From NCBI GenBank assembly GCA_002362385.1, contig DEUB01000060.1, positions 473-64,183 on the forward strand: 63,711 nucleotides of DNA, written 5' to 3'. A program made the position numbers and the translations under genes. The notes beneath the pieces were generated by a model, which had not been told where the DNA came from, made no database searches, and worked only from the letters and a program-made list of their open reading frames with translations. This DNA is from Lachnospiraceae bacterium UBA3273 (GTDB taxonomy: Bacteria > Bacillota > Clostridia > Lachnospirales > Lachnospiraceae). The first letter of the stretch is position 1; each line of letters opens with the position of its first letter. This document shows, piece by piece, positions 35,911 through 45,696 of this stretch.

Positions 35911-36543
35911 TCATAAAATTGTCGAAATATTAAGTACGATATTCAGAATCCATATGACAATGGCAACGATCACTCCGGCAATGCTCAATCCCCTGCCTAC
36001 AGCCGCCTGCTTGGCCTTGCTGGAACCGCCGCCCAGTCTTGCCCTGTTAACGCCCAGGGTGCCGAAAAGAATACCGCAGACAGGTATTATAAAAGCAGTG
36101 GCCAGGCTGATAATGCCGAATGCAAGGGCCAATGAAGCGGCAGATGAGTTGTCGACCGTCCGGACCGGTATGGGCTGAGGGACAGGCTGTCCGCCCATAT
36201 CATATATAGGCTGCCCGGGCATGGGAACGGGCTGCATCATAAGATTAAAGAGTTGTTCCAAGCTTTCCCGAAAAGGCTTCTTTTGCAGACAGCCAATATA
36301 GCCGCTTAGATCCATTTCCTTGCCAAAAGCGCCTTTTAACCATGCTTCGATATGTAATACGCTGCCGTCATACCCCCATTTTAAATATTTGTAGCCTTCT
36401 ACCATGGCGTCTCCTGCCCTAAAGGCCGGCTCGCCCTTCCAGTCGGATGGAGAAAAACCGTTTTTCTGTAAATAATCGTTCATCATAAAAGCCACGAAGT
36501 CGCCGGGCTTGTTTAATAATACATTTTGCACATATCTGGCCAT
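35911..36543 (-). CDS. DUF4190-type membrane protein
   Basis: Minus-strand protein of 210 aa. The N-terminal 100 residues form a soluble domain (FVAFMMNDYLQKNGFSPSDWKGE, YKYLKWGYDGSVLHIEAWL). A Pro/Gln linker (PVPMPGQPIYDMGGQPVPQPIP) follows, then a DUF4190-like pair of helices (SLALAFGIISLATAFIIPVCGILFGTLGVNRAR and GLSIAGVIVAIVIWILNIVLN). GGGGGGAT lies before the ATG on that strand. Function unknown; the layout is common in gut Firmicutes. Confidence 0.75.
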   Translation of the reverse strand: MARYVQNVLLNKPGDFVAFMMNDYLQKNGFSPSDWKGEPAFRAGDAMVEGYKYLKWGYDGSVLHIEAWLKGAFGKEMDLSGYIGCLQKKPFRESLEQLFNLMMQPVPMPGQPIYDMGGQPVPQPIPVRTVDNSSAASLALAFGIISLATAFIIPVCGILFGTLGVNRARLGGGSSKAKQAAVGRGLSIAGVIVAIVIWILNIVLNISTIL

Positions 36544-36749
36544 TTTTGTGATCCCCCCATATTTTCAAAGAGTAATGTTGTATTTAATATAGCAGTGTTC
36601 ATACAAATATACAATCATTACGCAAAAAAAAACAAACGGATGATGATATTTAAGCCAAATATATATGAAATAGAGAATGATTTGTATAATTTATCTATAG
36701 AATCGGAAAAAGAAATGGGAATATTTCACATTTTGATTTTGTTCAACCC

Positions 36750-36778
36750 TTTATATTTGCGGAGAATTATTGTATAAT
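36750..36778 (+). promoter_or_regulatory. Putative glgP promoter
   Basis: TTTATA (36750-36755) and a perfect TATAAT (36773-36778) with a 17-bp spacer, about 70 bp before glgP. The rest of the 36544-36849 gap is AT-rich, with an A run at 36624, and shows no supported gene. Confidence 0.6.
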
Positions 36779-36849
36779 GATGATTGGCGTAGTCATAAAG
36801 CTGCGCCGGAAATTTGAGTTACATGGTACAGAAACATGAGGAGGAAGTT

Positions 36850-39342
36850 ATGGCCAAAAAAGAAACAACAGTAATATCAACCTTTGACAAAGAGTTATTT
36901 AAAAGGAGCGTTCTTTATAATGTAAAAACTCTTTACCGGAAAACCCTTGAAGAGGCAACCCCGCAGCAGATATTCCAGGCGGTTTCCTATGCGATCAAGG
37001 ATGCAATCGTGGACAATTGGTTAGTAACGCAGAAGCAGTATGAAAAAGAGGATCCGAAGACCGTTTACTATATGTCCATGGAGTTTTTAATGGGACGTGC
37101 TTTAGGAAATAATATGATCAACCTTCAGGCTTATACCGCTGTGAAGGAAGTATTGGAAGAACTGGGATTGGATATTAATGTGATCGAGGACGAGGAACCG
37201 GATGCAGCATTGGGCAACGGCGGTCTGGGAAGGCTTGCAGCATGTTTTCTGGACTCTCTGGCTACTTTGGGATACGCTTCTTACGGATGCGGGATCCGTT
37301 ACAGATACGGTATGTTTAAACAGGAGATCAAGGACGGTTTTCAGGTAGAGGTGCCCGATAACTGGCTGGCGGACGGCAATCCTTTTGAACTGCGCCGTCC
37401 GGAATACGCAAAAGAAGTCAAATTCGGAGGCTATGTAACAGTCCATCAGGATGAAAACGGCAGAAACGTATTTGCTCAGGAGGGTTATCAGTCGGTAAAG
37501 GCAATTCCCTATGATCTGCCTATTGTAGGATATGGTAACGGGATCGTTAATACCCTTCGTATCTGGGACGCACAGCCCGTAGAGTGCTTCCAGTTAGATT
37601 CCTTTGATAAAGGAGATTACCGCAAGGCTGTTGAGCAGGAAAACCTTGCAAGAAATATTGTGGAGGTCCTTTATCCCAATGATAATCATTATTCCGGTAA
37701 AGAGCTTCGCTTGAAACAGCAGTATTTCTTTGTTTCCGCATCCGTACAGGAAGCGGTTGCGAAATATATGAGAAATCATGATGATATCCGCAAATTCCAT
37801 GAAAAGGTTACCTTCCAGTTAAATGATACCCATCCTACCGTTGCGGTGGCAGAGCTGATGAGGATTCTGGTAGACGAGTATTATCTGACATGGGAAGAGG
37901 CATGGGAAGTGACCACCAAGACCTGTGCTTATACCAACCATACGATCATGTCGGAAGCTTTGGAAAAATGGCCTATCGAGTTGTTCAGCCGTCTGCTTCC
38001 CCGTATTTACCAGATCGTTGAGGAGATAAACCGTCGTTTTGTGCAGAAGATCGAGGCAAAATATCCCGGCAATCAGGAAAAAGTACGTAAAATGGCGATC
38101 ATTTACGACGGGCAGGTTAAGATGGCCCATCTGGCAATTGCGGCGGGCTATTCCGTAAACGGCGTTGCGAGATTACATACAGAGATCTTAAAGAATCAGG
38201 AATTAAAGGATTTCTACGAATTGATGCCTGAGAAGTTCAACAATAAGACAAACGGCATTACCCAGAGACGTTTCCTTTTACACGGCAATCCTCTTTTGGC
38301 AGACTGGGTAACGGCTCATGTAGGCGCAGACTGGATCACAGACCTGCCTAAGATCAAAAAGCTGAAGGTATTTGCAGAGGATGAAAAGGCACAGCAGGAG
38401 TTTATGAACATCAAATACCAGAACAAGGTACGTCTTGCCAACTATATTTTAGAGCACAACGGTGTAGAGGTCGATCCCCGGTCCATTTTCGATGTACAGG
38501 TCAAGAGGCTTCATGAGTACAAACGCCAGCTTCTTAACATTCTTCATGTAATGTATTTATATAATGAGATCAAAGAGCATCCCGAGATGGAATTTTATCC
38601 CAGGACATTTATCTTTGGGGCAAAAGCGGCGGCAGGCTACAAAAATGCCAAGCTGACCATTAAGCTGATCAATTCCGTAGCAGATGTTATTAATAACGAT
38701 GAGTCCATTAACGGCAAGCTGAAGGTCGTATTTATCGAAAATTACCGTGTATCTAATGCGGAGTGGATCTTTGCAGCGGCAGATGTTTCAGAGCAGATCT
38801 CCACAGCTTCCAAGGAAGCATCCGGTACCGGAAACATGAAGTTCATGTTGAACGGCGCTTTGACCTTAGGAACCATGGATGGAGCCAATGTTGAGATCGT
38901 AGAAGAGGTTGGAGAGGAAAATGCATTTATTTTCGGCCTTTCTTCCGACGAGGTTATCCAGTATGAAAATTACGGCGGCTATAATCCCATGGATATTTTC
39001 AATAACGATGCAGATATCAGAAAGGTATTGATGCAGCTGATCAACGGAACCTACAGCCAGGATACGGAGCTGTTCCGTGATCTGTATAATTCGCTGTTGA
39101 ATACCCAGAGCACTGCAAAAGCTGATACTTACTTTATCTTAAAGGATTTCAAGGCTTATGCCGAAGCCCAGAAGCGTGTAGAGGCGGCTTATCGGGATGA
39201 AAAAGGCTGGGCAAAAAGCGCTATCTTAAATGTGGCGTGCAGCGGTAAGTTCACTTCTGACAGAACGATCCAGGAATATGTGGATGAGATCTGGCATTTG
39301 GATAAAGTAGTACTTCCCAAGAAAAAAGTGGAATCCAAATAA
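36850..39342 (+). CDS. glgP: Glycogen/starch phosphorylase
   Basis: Phosphorolytic release of glucose-1-phosphate from glycogen. Motifs: YYMSMEFLMGRALGNN, GNGGLGRLAACFLDSLATL, FQLNDTHPTVAVAELMR, VKRLHEYKRQLLN, and the PLP-lysine segment EASGTGNMKFMLNGALTLGT with Lys664. Length is 830 aa. The start at 36850 (MAKKETTV) has GAGGAGG upstream; a TTG-initiated form 36 bp earlier is less likely. It reverses the work of GlgC/GlgD at the other end of the window but is in a separate transcript. Confidence 0.96.
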   Translation: MAKKETTVISTFDKELFKRSVLYNVKTLYRKTLEEATPQQIFQAVSYAIKDAIVDNWLVTQKQYEKEDPKTVYYMSMEFLMGRALGNNMINLQAYTAVKEVLEELGLDINVIEDEEPDAALGNGGLGRLAACFLDSLATLGYASYGCGIRYRYGMFKQEIKDGFQVEVPDNWLADGNPFELRRPEYAKEVKFGGYVTVHQDENGRNVFAQEGYQSVKAIPYDLPIVGYGNGIVNTLRIWDAQPVECFQLDSFDKGDYRKAVEQENLARNIVEVLYPNDNHYSGKELRLKQQYFFVSASVQEAVAKYMRNHDDIRKFHEKVTFQLNDTHPTVAVAELMRILVDEYYLTWEEAWEVTTKTCAYTNHTIMSEALEKWPIELFSRLLPRIYQIVEEINRRFVQKIEAKYPGNQEKVRKMAIIYDGQVKMAHLAIAAGYSVNGVARLHTEILKNQELKDFYELMPEKFNNKTNGITQRRFLLHGNPLLADWVTAHVGADWITDLPKIKKLKVFAEDEKAQQEFMNIKYQNKVRLANYILEHNGVEVDPRSIFDVQVKRLHEYKRQLLNILHVMYLYNEIKEHPEMEFYPRTFIFGAKAAAGYKNAKLTIKLINSVADVINNDESINGKLKVVFIENYRVSNAEWIFAAADVSEQISTASKEASGTGNMKFMLNGALTLGTMDGANVEIVEEVGEENAFIFGLSSDEVIQYENYGGYNPMDIFNNDADIRKVLMQLINGTYSQDTELFRDLYNSLLNTQSTAKADTYFILKDFKAYAEAQKRVEAAYRDEKGWAKSAILNVACSGKFTSDRTIQEYVDEIWHLDKVVLPKKKVESK

Positions 39343-39425
39343 AAGTTTGGGTTAAAATAAGGAAGTAAAGAATGAATAGAGCGATACAATGGAAGAGGAA
39401 AGATCTTCTATTGTCGTAAATTATG

Positions 39426-39460
39426 ATGATACCCGCTGATGGATAGTTGGCGGGTATCAT
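39426..39460 (+). other. Inverted repeat between glgP and the 39479 gene
   Basis: An 11-bp perfect stem, ATGATACCCGC (39426-39436) with GCGGGTATCAT (39450-39460), and a 13-base loop. No T tract follows, and it ends 19 bp before the next start, so it may be a weak terminator or a leader structure controlling that gene. Confidence 0.5.
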
Positions 39461-39478
39461 TATAACAGGAGGAAAAGA

Positions 39479-41203
39479 ATGCTTTGGATCACGATCAGCT
39501 ATTTGATGATGCTCATTTCGGGTTTTGGCCTTGGGATGGGCGCGGTCAAAGGACTGGCGCATTTGTGTGGATGGAAGGATAAAAAAATGAATCCTCTCCA
39601 CTATTTAATAACGGGCTTTATTTTATTAACGGTATATGCCCAGATCATCAGCCTTTTTACTGCGGTTACCTATGTTTTTGCTTTTATAGCGCTGGGTGCG
39701 GCCGTTATAGTATTACTTGTCTTCCGGAAAGACTGGTGGGGGAGCTTTCAGGAATGCCTGAAAGGGATCGGCTGGTATGAATGGATATTGTTTTTGGCTT
39801 TTACGGTGTTTGTCATGTTCCTTACAAGTCTGTATCCCCAGCAATATGACAATTATCTTTATCAGGCGCAGATGCTTCGGTATTATGAGGAATACGGCGT
39901 CATAAAGGGAATGGGGAACATCAGCACCAGGCTGGGGTTTAACAGTTCTATTTATGGCTTGATGGCTTTGTACAGCTTTAAAGGGATTTACGGCTTTTCC
40001 CTCCATACGGTCAATTCAGCTATCTGCCTGTTTTTCGGCATTTATGCCATTTACAGGCTCTGGCGTGTGGGCAGGACGAAGGCCTATGTATCCTGCGGGC
40101 TTGCAGGGGCCGTTTTGGCTTATGTTTTTTATAATGTAGACAAGCTGAACTGCATTGGAACAGACCTTCCATCCAATATGCTGGGACTCATGGTCATGCT
40201 TTTATTTGCAGAAGAGGTGGAGAAAAAAGAAAAAGACACCTTTATCTATGGATTGATCGCCCTTTATATTGTATATGCGGTTACTATAAAGATTTCAATG
40301 GGCATGCTGGGGATTCTGGTTTTTTATCCTGCATTTATGATGATAAAGAAAAAAGAGTGGAAGAGAATCGGCGTTTTTATTCCTGCAGGTCTTCTTATTC
40401 TGGTTCCATGGCTGATCCGGAATGTGTTGATTTCAGGCTGGCTCATTTATCCTTTTCCGGCATTGGATTTATTTGATGTAAAATGGAAGATCCCCTATGA
40501 ATCGGCTGTTTATGAGCAGATTTTGATCATAGGATGGGGGAGACTTAAGACGGGCCGTGCGGCGGAAATGGCATTGGCAGAGTGGTTTCCTCTCTGGTTT
40601 CAGGCACTGCCCCGCAGATACAGGCTGCTTATGTATCTGAATGTGCTTACCCTTGCCCATGAGCTTTTGCAATTTGCTTATGTTGTTATTAAGAAAAAAG
40701 AGATCCATTTTTGCTGGGGGCTGTTGAAGCTTACTATAATAGCCAGTCTGGTTTACTGGCTGTTTTCCGCGCCGGATGTGCGGTTTGCGTGGTGCTATCT
40801 GACGGCATTTCCCATTATCTGTATTTTTACTTCGGAAATATGGCAGGCAATAGAAAAAATAACTCTTAAAAAGGTCCGGACAGGCAGTGTATTATTCGGG
40901 GTTATGCTGTTTGTCTTTTGCGGCAGCGTCTTTATTAAGAAAGATTGTATGGCAGTTTTAAAGACGTCTGTTGTAGGAAGGATCAATTTAAAAGCATTTT
41001 ATATTTATCAGGGAGATTTCTCCGTGCTTCCTGTTGAAGAATATATTATAAACGGAGATGTTTTTTACTGGTCTCCGGTAGGAGATCAGGCGGGATACTA
41101 CGGTTTCCCCGGCACAACGGACAAGGCACTGTTGGACAATTTAGGCTATCTGGGAGAAGATTTTGAAGACGGTGTTTATTATAAAGGAGGACAATCATGG
41201 TAA
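39479..41203 (+). CDS. Large multi-pass membrane protein, GT-C-like appearance
   Basis: 574-aa protein with about twelve hydrophobic helices. It has an N-terminal cluster, a large loop after YPQQYDNYLYQAQMLRYYEEYGVIKGMGNISTRLGF, repeated helices, and a C-terminal extracytoplasmic tail. Asp/Tyr residues in the first large outer loop and the helix layout suggest a GT-C-fold sugar transferase or an O-antigen-ligase-like protein, similar in style to the LIC_10190-type membrane proteins. This is inference; no catalytic motif was proven. An AGGAGG site precedes the ATG. The 3' end overlaps the hydratase start. Confidence 0.6.
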   Translation: MLWITISYLMMLISGFGLGMGAVKGLAHLCGWKDKKMNPLHYLITGFILLTVYAQIISLFTAVTYVFAFIALGAAVIVLLVFRKDWWGSFQECLKGIGWYEWILFLAFTVFVMFLTSLYPQQYDNYLYQAQMLRYYEEYGVIKGMGNISTRLGFNSSIYGLMALYSFKGIYGFSLHTVNSAICLFFGIYAIYRLWRVGRTKAYVSCGLAGAVLAYVFYNVDKLNCIGTDLPSNMLGLMVMLLFAEEVEKKEKDTFIYGLIALYIVYAVTIKISMGMLGILVFYPAFMMIKKKEWKRIGVFIPAGLLILVPWLIRNVLISGWLIYPFPALDLFDVKWKIPYESAVYEQILIIGWGRLKTGRAAEMALAEWFPLWFQALPRRYRLLMYLNVLTLAHELLQFAYVVIKKKEIHFCWGLLKLTIIASLVYWLFSAPDVRFAWCYLTAFPIICIFTSEIWQAIEKITLKKVRTGSVLFGVMLFVFCGSVFIKKDCMAVLKTSVVGRINLKAFYIYQGDFSVLPVEEYIINGDVFYWSPVGDQAGYYGFPGTTDKALLDNLGYLGEDFEDGVYYKGGQSW

Positions 41204-43506
41204 AATTATCAAAAGGCGGCGCTTATTTAGTAAACGGCACCGAACTGATTCCTGAAAGCGGCGATGCGTTACAGGCGGTGGCTGCTAAAACAGGAAAAAA
41301 TATAACAAAGGAAGAGGCGGCAAAAGGTACTATTGCCTATGGCATTTTAGAAAGCCATAACACTTCCGGTAGTATGGAGAAGCTGAAGATCAAGTTCGAC
41401 AAACTGACTTCCCACGATATTACCTTTGTGGGCATTATCCAGACCGCAAGGGCTTCGGGACTTACGAAATTTCCGATTCCTTATGTATTGACAAACTGTC
41501 ATAATTCCCTTTGCGCGGTAGGCGGTACCATTAATGAAGATGACCATATGTTTGGACTGACCTGTGCAAAAAAGTATGGCGGTGTTTATGTGCCTCCTCA
41601 TCAGGCCGTTATCCATCAGTATGCAAGGGAAATGCTTGCCGGGGGCGGAAAGATGATTTTAGGTTCTGATTCCCATACACGTTACGGGGCGCTTGGTACC
41701 ATGGCAATGGGAGAAGGCGGTCCCGAGCTTGTAAAACAGCTGTTAAATCAGACTTATGATATCAATATGCCCGGCGTGGTTGCCGTGTATTTTACGGGAG
41801 AACCGCAGAAAGGCGTGGGGCCCCAGGACGTTGCCCTGGCAATTATCGGAGCGGTATTTTCCAACGGTTATGTGAAGAACAAGGTCATGGAATTTGTAGG
41901 GCCGGGTGTGGCAAATATGTCTCCTGATTTCCGTATCGGCATCGATGTTATGACTACGGAGACCACCTGTCTTTCCTCTATCTGGAAAACAGATGACCGG
42001 ATTAAAGAATTTTATGAGATCCATGGAAGAAGCGAAGAATATAAGGAACTGGATCCGGCAAAGGTAGCTTATTATGACGGATTGATCGAAATCGATCTGT
42101 CAAAGATCAAGCCTATGATCGCAATGCCTTTCCATCCCAGCAACACCTACACCATAGAAGAAGTGAACGCCAATTTAATGGATATCCTTGATGATGTGGA
42201 GAAGCGCGCAGCGGTATCTTTAGACGGCGCAGTGGAATTTACCCTGAAAAATAAAGTAAGAGACGGTAAGTTCATGGTAGACCAGGGAATTATCGCAGGA
42301 TGTGCAGGGGGCGGCTTTGAAAATATCTGTGCGGCAGCGGATATATTGAAGGGGAGCTATATCGGCTCGGACGGCTTTACCTTAAGCGTATATCCGGCAT
42401 CCATGCCGATCTATATGGAGCTTATTAAAAACGGTTGTGCGGCTTCTATCTTAGAGACGGGCGCGGTTATGAAGACGGCCTTCTGCGGACCCTGCTTCGG
42501 CGCAGGAGATACGCCGGCCAACAATGCCTTCAGTATCCGCCATTCTACAAGGAATTTCCCTAACAGGGAAGGCTCAAAGCTGCAGAACGGACAGATTTCT
42601 TCTGTGGCCCTGATGGACGCAAGGTCCATTGCTGCTACGGCAGCCAATAAGGGCGTGCTCACGGCAGCTACGGATTTTGACGGGGAGATCGGTAAGTATC
42701 AATATCATTTTGACGCAAATATTTATAAAAACAGGGTATTTGATTCCAAGGGCGTAGCAGATCCGTCCGTGGAGATTCAGTTTGGCCCCAATATCAAGGA
42801 CTGGCCTGCAATGGTGGCGTTAACGGATAATCTTGTATTAAAAGTAGTTTCCGAAATTCATGATCCTGTTACCACTACCGATGAATTGATCCCTTCGGGG
42901 GAGACCAGTTCCTACCGTTCCAATCCTTTAGGGCTGGCCGAGTTTACACTTTCCCGTAAGGATCCCGCTTATGTGGGCCGTGCCAAAGAGGTGCAGAAGG
43001 CCGAAAAGGCGAGAGAAGCTTTGGTAGAAGGTACAGCCACAGAGCATCCCTGCCACGTATTGCCGGAAATCAAGCCGATCATGGATAAGATTAAAGAAAA
43101 ATTCCCGAATCTTTCTCATGAATCTTTCGGTATCGGCTCCACGATCTTTGCCGTAAAGCCGGGGGACGGTTCCGCAAGGGAACAGGCGGCAAGCTGTCAG
43201 AAGGTATTGGGCGGCTGGGCGAATATCGCCAATGAGTATGCTACCAAGAGATACCGTTCCAACCTCATTAACTGGGGAATGCTGCCGTTCATCATTGATG
43301 AAGGAGAGCTGCCTTTTAAAAATCTGGATTACATTTTCGTGCCGGATATCAGGCAGGCTGTCATGGACAAGAAAACGGAAATACCGGCTTATGTGGTAAA
43401 AGAAGAAGGTTTGAAGGAATTTGCTTTAAAGTTGGATGAACTGACCGATGAGGAAAGAGAGATTATCTTAAAGGGATGCCTGATCAATTATAACAGGGTA
43501 TCGTAA
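41197..43506 (+). CDS. Aconitase-family hydratase
   Basis: 769-aa Fe-S dehydratase of the aconitase superfamily. Features: SDSHTRYGALGTMAMGEGG (substrate and cluster region), a cluster Cys in IAGCAGGGFENI, two cluster Cys in FCGPCFGAGD, and a C-terminal swivel domain (ERKRY-like KRYRSNLINWGMLPFII). Clostridial genomes carry this as a stand-alone hydratase; whether it acts on citrate, homocitrate or another tricarboxylate cannot be read from sequence. The start ATG has AAAGGAGGA 7 bp upstream and lies inside the end of the preceding membrane gene in another frame. Confidence 0.88.
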   Translation: MVKLSKGGAYLVNGTELIPESGDALQAVAAKTGKNITKEEAAKGTIAYGILESHNTSGSMEKLKIKFDKLTSHDITFVGIIQTARASGLTKFPIPYVLTNCHNSLCAVGGTINEDDHMFGLTCAKKYGGVYVPPHQAVIHQYAREMLAGGGKMILGSDSHTRYGALGTMAMGEGGPELVKQLLNQTYDINMPGVVAVYFTGEPQKGVGPQDVALAIIGAVFSNGYVKNKVMEFVGPGVANMSPDFRIGIDVMTTETTCLSSIWKTDDRIKEFYEIHGRSEEYKELDPAKVAYYDGLIEIDLSKIKPMIAMPFHPSNTYTIEEVNANLMDILDDVEKRAAVSLDGAVEFTLKNKVRDGKFMVDQGIIAGCAGGGFENICAAADILKGSYIGSDGFTLSVYPASMPIYMELIKNGCAASILETGAVMKTAFCGPCFGAGDTPANNAFSIRHSTRNFPNREGSKLQNGQISSVALMDARSIAATAANKGVLTAATDFDGEIGKYQYHFDANIYKNRVFDSKGVADPSVEIQFGPNIKDWPAMVALTDNLVLKVVSEIHDPVTTTDELIPSGETSSYRSNPLGLAEFTLSRKDPAYVGRAKEVQKAEKAREALVEGTATEHPCHVLPEIKPIMDKIKEKFPNLSHESFGIGSTIFAVKPGDGSAREQAASCQKVLGGWANIANEYATKRYRSNLINWGMLPFIIDEGELPFKNLDYIFVPDIRQAVMDKKTEIPAYVVKEEGLKEFALKLDELTDEEREIILKGCLINYNRVS

Positions 43507-43656
43507 AAAACATATACTTAAGAACGGTGTTCAAAAAAGCACTGAGAGAATGCGAAAATAGTTTGGTAAATTATTACAGCGTTCTTTTGGTGCTTATTTT
43601 TGCACAAAAATATGTAATAAAATTATTTATGCAGGAATTTGCGAGGTGGATTAATA

Positions 43657-44037
43657 ATGGACAGGCAGAAAATAAAAGTGGAAGAAATTTTGTATCAGGA
43701 ATATTCCGGAAGACTTCGGCAGATAGAGGAGAAACAGGATGATATTGAAAAAGAAATCCGTCAGGTTGATGCGTTATGGGATGAAACAGACGATACATAC
43801 AGCGATGTGACAAGATTATTCCGGGATATTTATGAGCACTGTGAGGACAGGGAGTTTTGTGGAATGATGGAGGATTGTGAAGAACGTTTTCGGGATCAGT
43901 ATCATGATATTGAAAGAAAGCTCGGGGAGGAAAAAGAAGCTTTGGAGAGGGAAAAACAAAGGGCTTATCAAGATGAAGATGAAATACAAAGGCGATGGGA
44001 AGAGGAGAAAAGAAAGTTGCTGAATAGTAACGGGTAG
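43657..44037 (+). CDS. Small helical protein, probable LXG-effector partner
   Basis: 126-aa highly charged coiled-coil protein (RLRQIEEKQDDIEKEIRQVD near the start, then ERKLGEEKEALEREKQRAYQDEDEIQRRWEEEKRK). The start at 43657 has GAGGTGGA upstream. It is 45 bp before an LXG gene. In type VII secretion loci, small helical proteins of the Lap/DUF3958/DUF5082 kind are encoded just upstream of LXG effectors and bind the LXG helix bundle for export; that is the likely role by position and shape, not by a proven family match. Confidence 0.65.
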   Translation: MDRQKIKVEEILYQEYSGRLRQIEEKQDDIEKEIRQVDALWDETDDTYSDVTRLFRDIYEHCEDREFCGMMEDCEERFRDQYHDIERKLGEEKEALEREKQRAYQDEDEIQRRWEEEKRKLLNSNG

Positions 44038-44082
44038 AAAATAAACTTGTAAGGATAAATTCATTTATGGGAGGAGACAAAA

Positions 44083-45696
44083 ATGGGATTAGAAATGAAT
44101 ACAGGTTCGGTAACGGCGCAGCTTGATACCATGAATTGCAATATGAATCAGGTTATTGAAAACGCGGAAAAACTATTATATCAAATTTCCTGCCTTGAGG
44201 ATACGACAGAAGTATTGAAGGGCTTATCTTATGACAGTATCAGGGACTACTATAATGACGCCCACACGGTTGTAGTACGTGGAATTATATTATTTGCAGA
44301 GGCGTTCATTCAGGAAAATAATGCTTATAAAGGATGCATAGCCGGAAATCTGGGCGGAATCGGATATGTAAACGAGGATGCTTTGCGGGATGATAAGAGA
44401 AACCTGGAAAGACAGATCCAACAGGTATACAGCCTGATTGACCGGTCAAAGGGATTGTATTACACGGATTGGCTGGACAGCCTGGAGGATGCCCTGAGAC
44501 TGGTTGAAAAGAAGCTAAAGCAGATTGAGGATTTTCTTGGGAGCAGCAGCGGTTTGTACCAGAATGCAGAGGCTTATAAAGAAAATGTGAAAAGGGGAAT
44601 AGAGTGTCTTAACAATGCAGATTTTGACGGGAATATGATTCATTATCAGGTCAACAGTATCGACAGGGAATGGAGAAATACTGTCGAGGCGGAATGGCAA
44701 AAACGGAAAGAGTGGCGGGATCTGACAATAAAGGAACCCTTTGTCAATATTATGGTTCAGGAATTTGGATTTGATAAAGGAACGGGAGAGGCGTTGTACA
44801 AATTGTATGAGCTCATGAGACTACAGGGCGTTGAGGACATAAATCAAAAATATTTCGCCATGCTTGCTTCCGTCTCTTATACATATGATAAAAATAGTGT
44901 ATTCAGTCTTAATTTTTTATGGCATTTTCTGTCAGGAACGGATTCAGAGATAAATGTCAGGGAAATGATGATTTCTTATGGGTTGGAAGAAACGGAAGTG
45001 GATGGAATCTTTGGGTGTGTGAGCGCTAATCATGAGGTAAGCCAGCTGGATGAGAAGAAACTGGGCGATATGGTAGATAAAAAGACAATATCTGAAGAAG
45101 AAAAACAAAGAATCATAGAAGAATCAGGGGGATATTTTGGGAAAATAGACATGGCGCATATGGCGGTTACCCTTTCGACTATATTGAAACCGGATACGAA
45201 TATTTTGGATCAGAACGGCTTTTTAAGCGGGCGATATAATGGAATCTATGATTTAAACAAAAATGCGGGCTATGTGGGAGACGTTTACGGAACGGCAGGA
45301 AATGGACCGAAGCTTACCGCGGATGATTATAAGGCGGATTTAGATGCTGTGAATCTAAGTAAGCGGCTGGAGGAAGAAGATAATCTGATTTTAGTAATGA
45401 ACAGATATTATGGAGAGATTGGAACAGGGAAGGCAAACCGTGCGGAGGAATTTGTTACCAATATGGGACAGGGAGACTATGATGCAGGGCTGTATCGGCT
45501 TACCTGTGAGGCAAATGAGCATACCCGATTTATGAAGGAATGGAATCCGGATTTGAAGGAAGAAACATTGTTAGAACGAAAAAAGATTGTGGCAAATTTT
45601 ATTCTGAATCTGGAATATAAAAGGAATGAATATGAAGAATATGTCGAAGTAAACTGGGAAGCAGCAGAAAAAATGGGTAAGGAGGAAGACAAATGA
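44083..45696 (+). CDS. LXG-domain type VII secretion effector, putative toxin
   Basis: 537 aa. Residues about 1-205 are an LXG-type helical export domain (QLDTMNCNMNQVIENAEKLL, LKGLSYDSIRDYYNDAHT with the L-x-G signature, then long helices). The C-terminal half is a separate domain with DMAHMAVTLSTIL (356-368), NAGYVGDVYGTAG (394-406) and an Asp-rich stretch DDYKADLDAVN (414-424). The Asp-rich motif recalls the TelC-type lipid II phosphatase toxins, but this is by memory and needs checking. GGGAGGAG precedes the ATG. The stop overlaps the next gene by 4 bp. No ESX machinery is in the window. Confidence 0.78.
   Translation: MGLEMNTGSVTAQLDTMNCNMNQVIENAEKLLYQISCLEDTTEVLKGLSYDSIRDYYNDAHTVVVRGIILFAEAFIQENNAYKGCIAGNLGGIGYVNEDALRDDKRNLERQIQQVYSLIDRSKGLYYTDWLDSLEDALRLVEKKLKQIEDFLGSSSGLYQNAEAYKENVKRGIECLNNADFDGNMIHYQVNSIDREWRNTVEAEWQKRKEWRDLTIKEPFVNIMVQEFGFDKGTGEALYKLYELMRLQGVEDINQKYFAMLASVSYTYDKNSVFSLNFLWHFLSGTDSEINVREMMISYGLEETEVDGIFGCVSANHEVSQLDEKKLGDMVDKKTISEEEKQRIIEESGGYFGKIDMAHMAVTLSTILKPDTNILDQNGFLSGRYNGIYDLNKNAGYVGDVYGTAGNGPKLTADDYKADLDAVNLSKRLEEEDNLILVMNRYYGEIGTGKANRAEEFVTNMGQGDYDAGLYRLTCEANEHTRFMKEWNPDLKEETLLERKKIVANFILNLEYKRNEYEEYVEVNWEAAEKMGKEEDK

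Noticed and set aside
35701..35916. 71-aa plus-strand open frame after the zinc-ribbon gene
   Set aside because: It runs straight through the strong terminator hairpin at 35749-35796 and has no ribosome site.
36526..36777. 83-aa plus-strand open frame before glgP
   Set aside because: Overlaps the start of the DUF4190 gene on the other strand and the glgP promoter, with no ribosome site.
43527..43742. 71-aa open frame before the LXG locus
   Set aside because: Overlaps the start of the better supported coiled-coil gene at 43657 and has no ribosome site.
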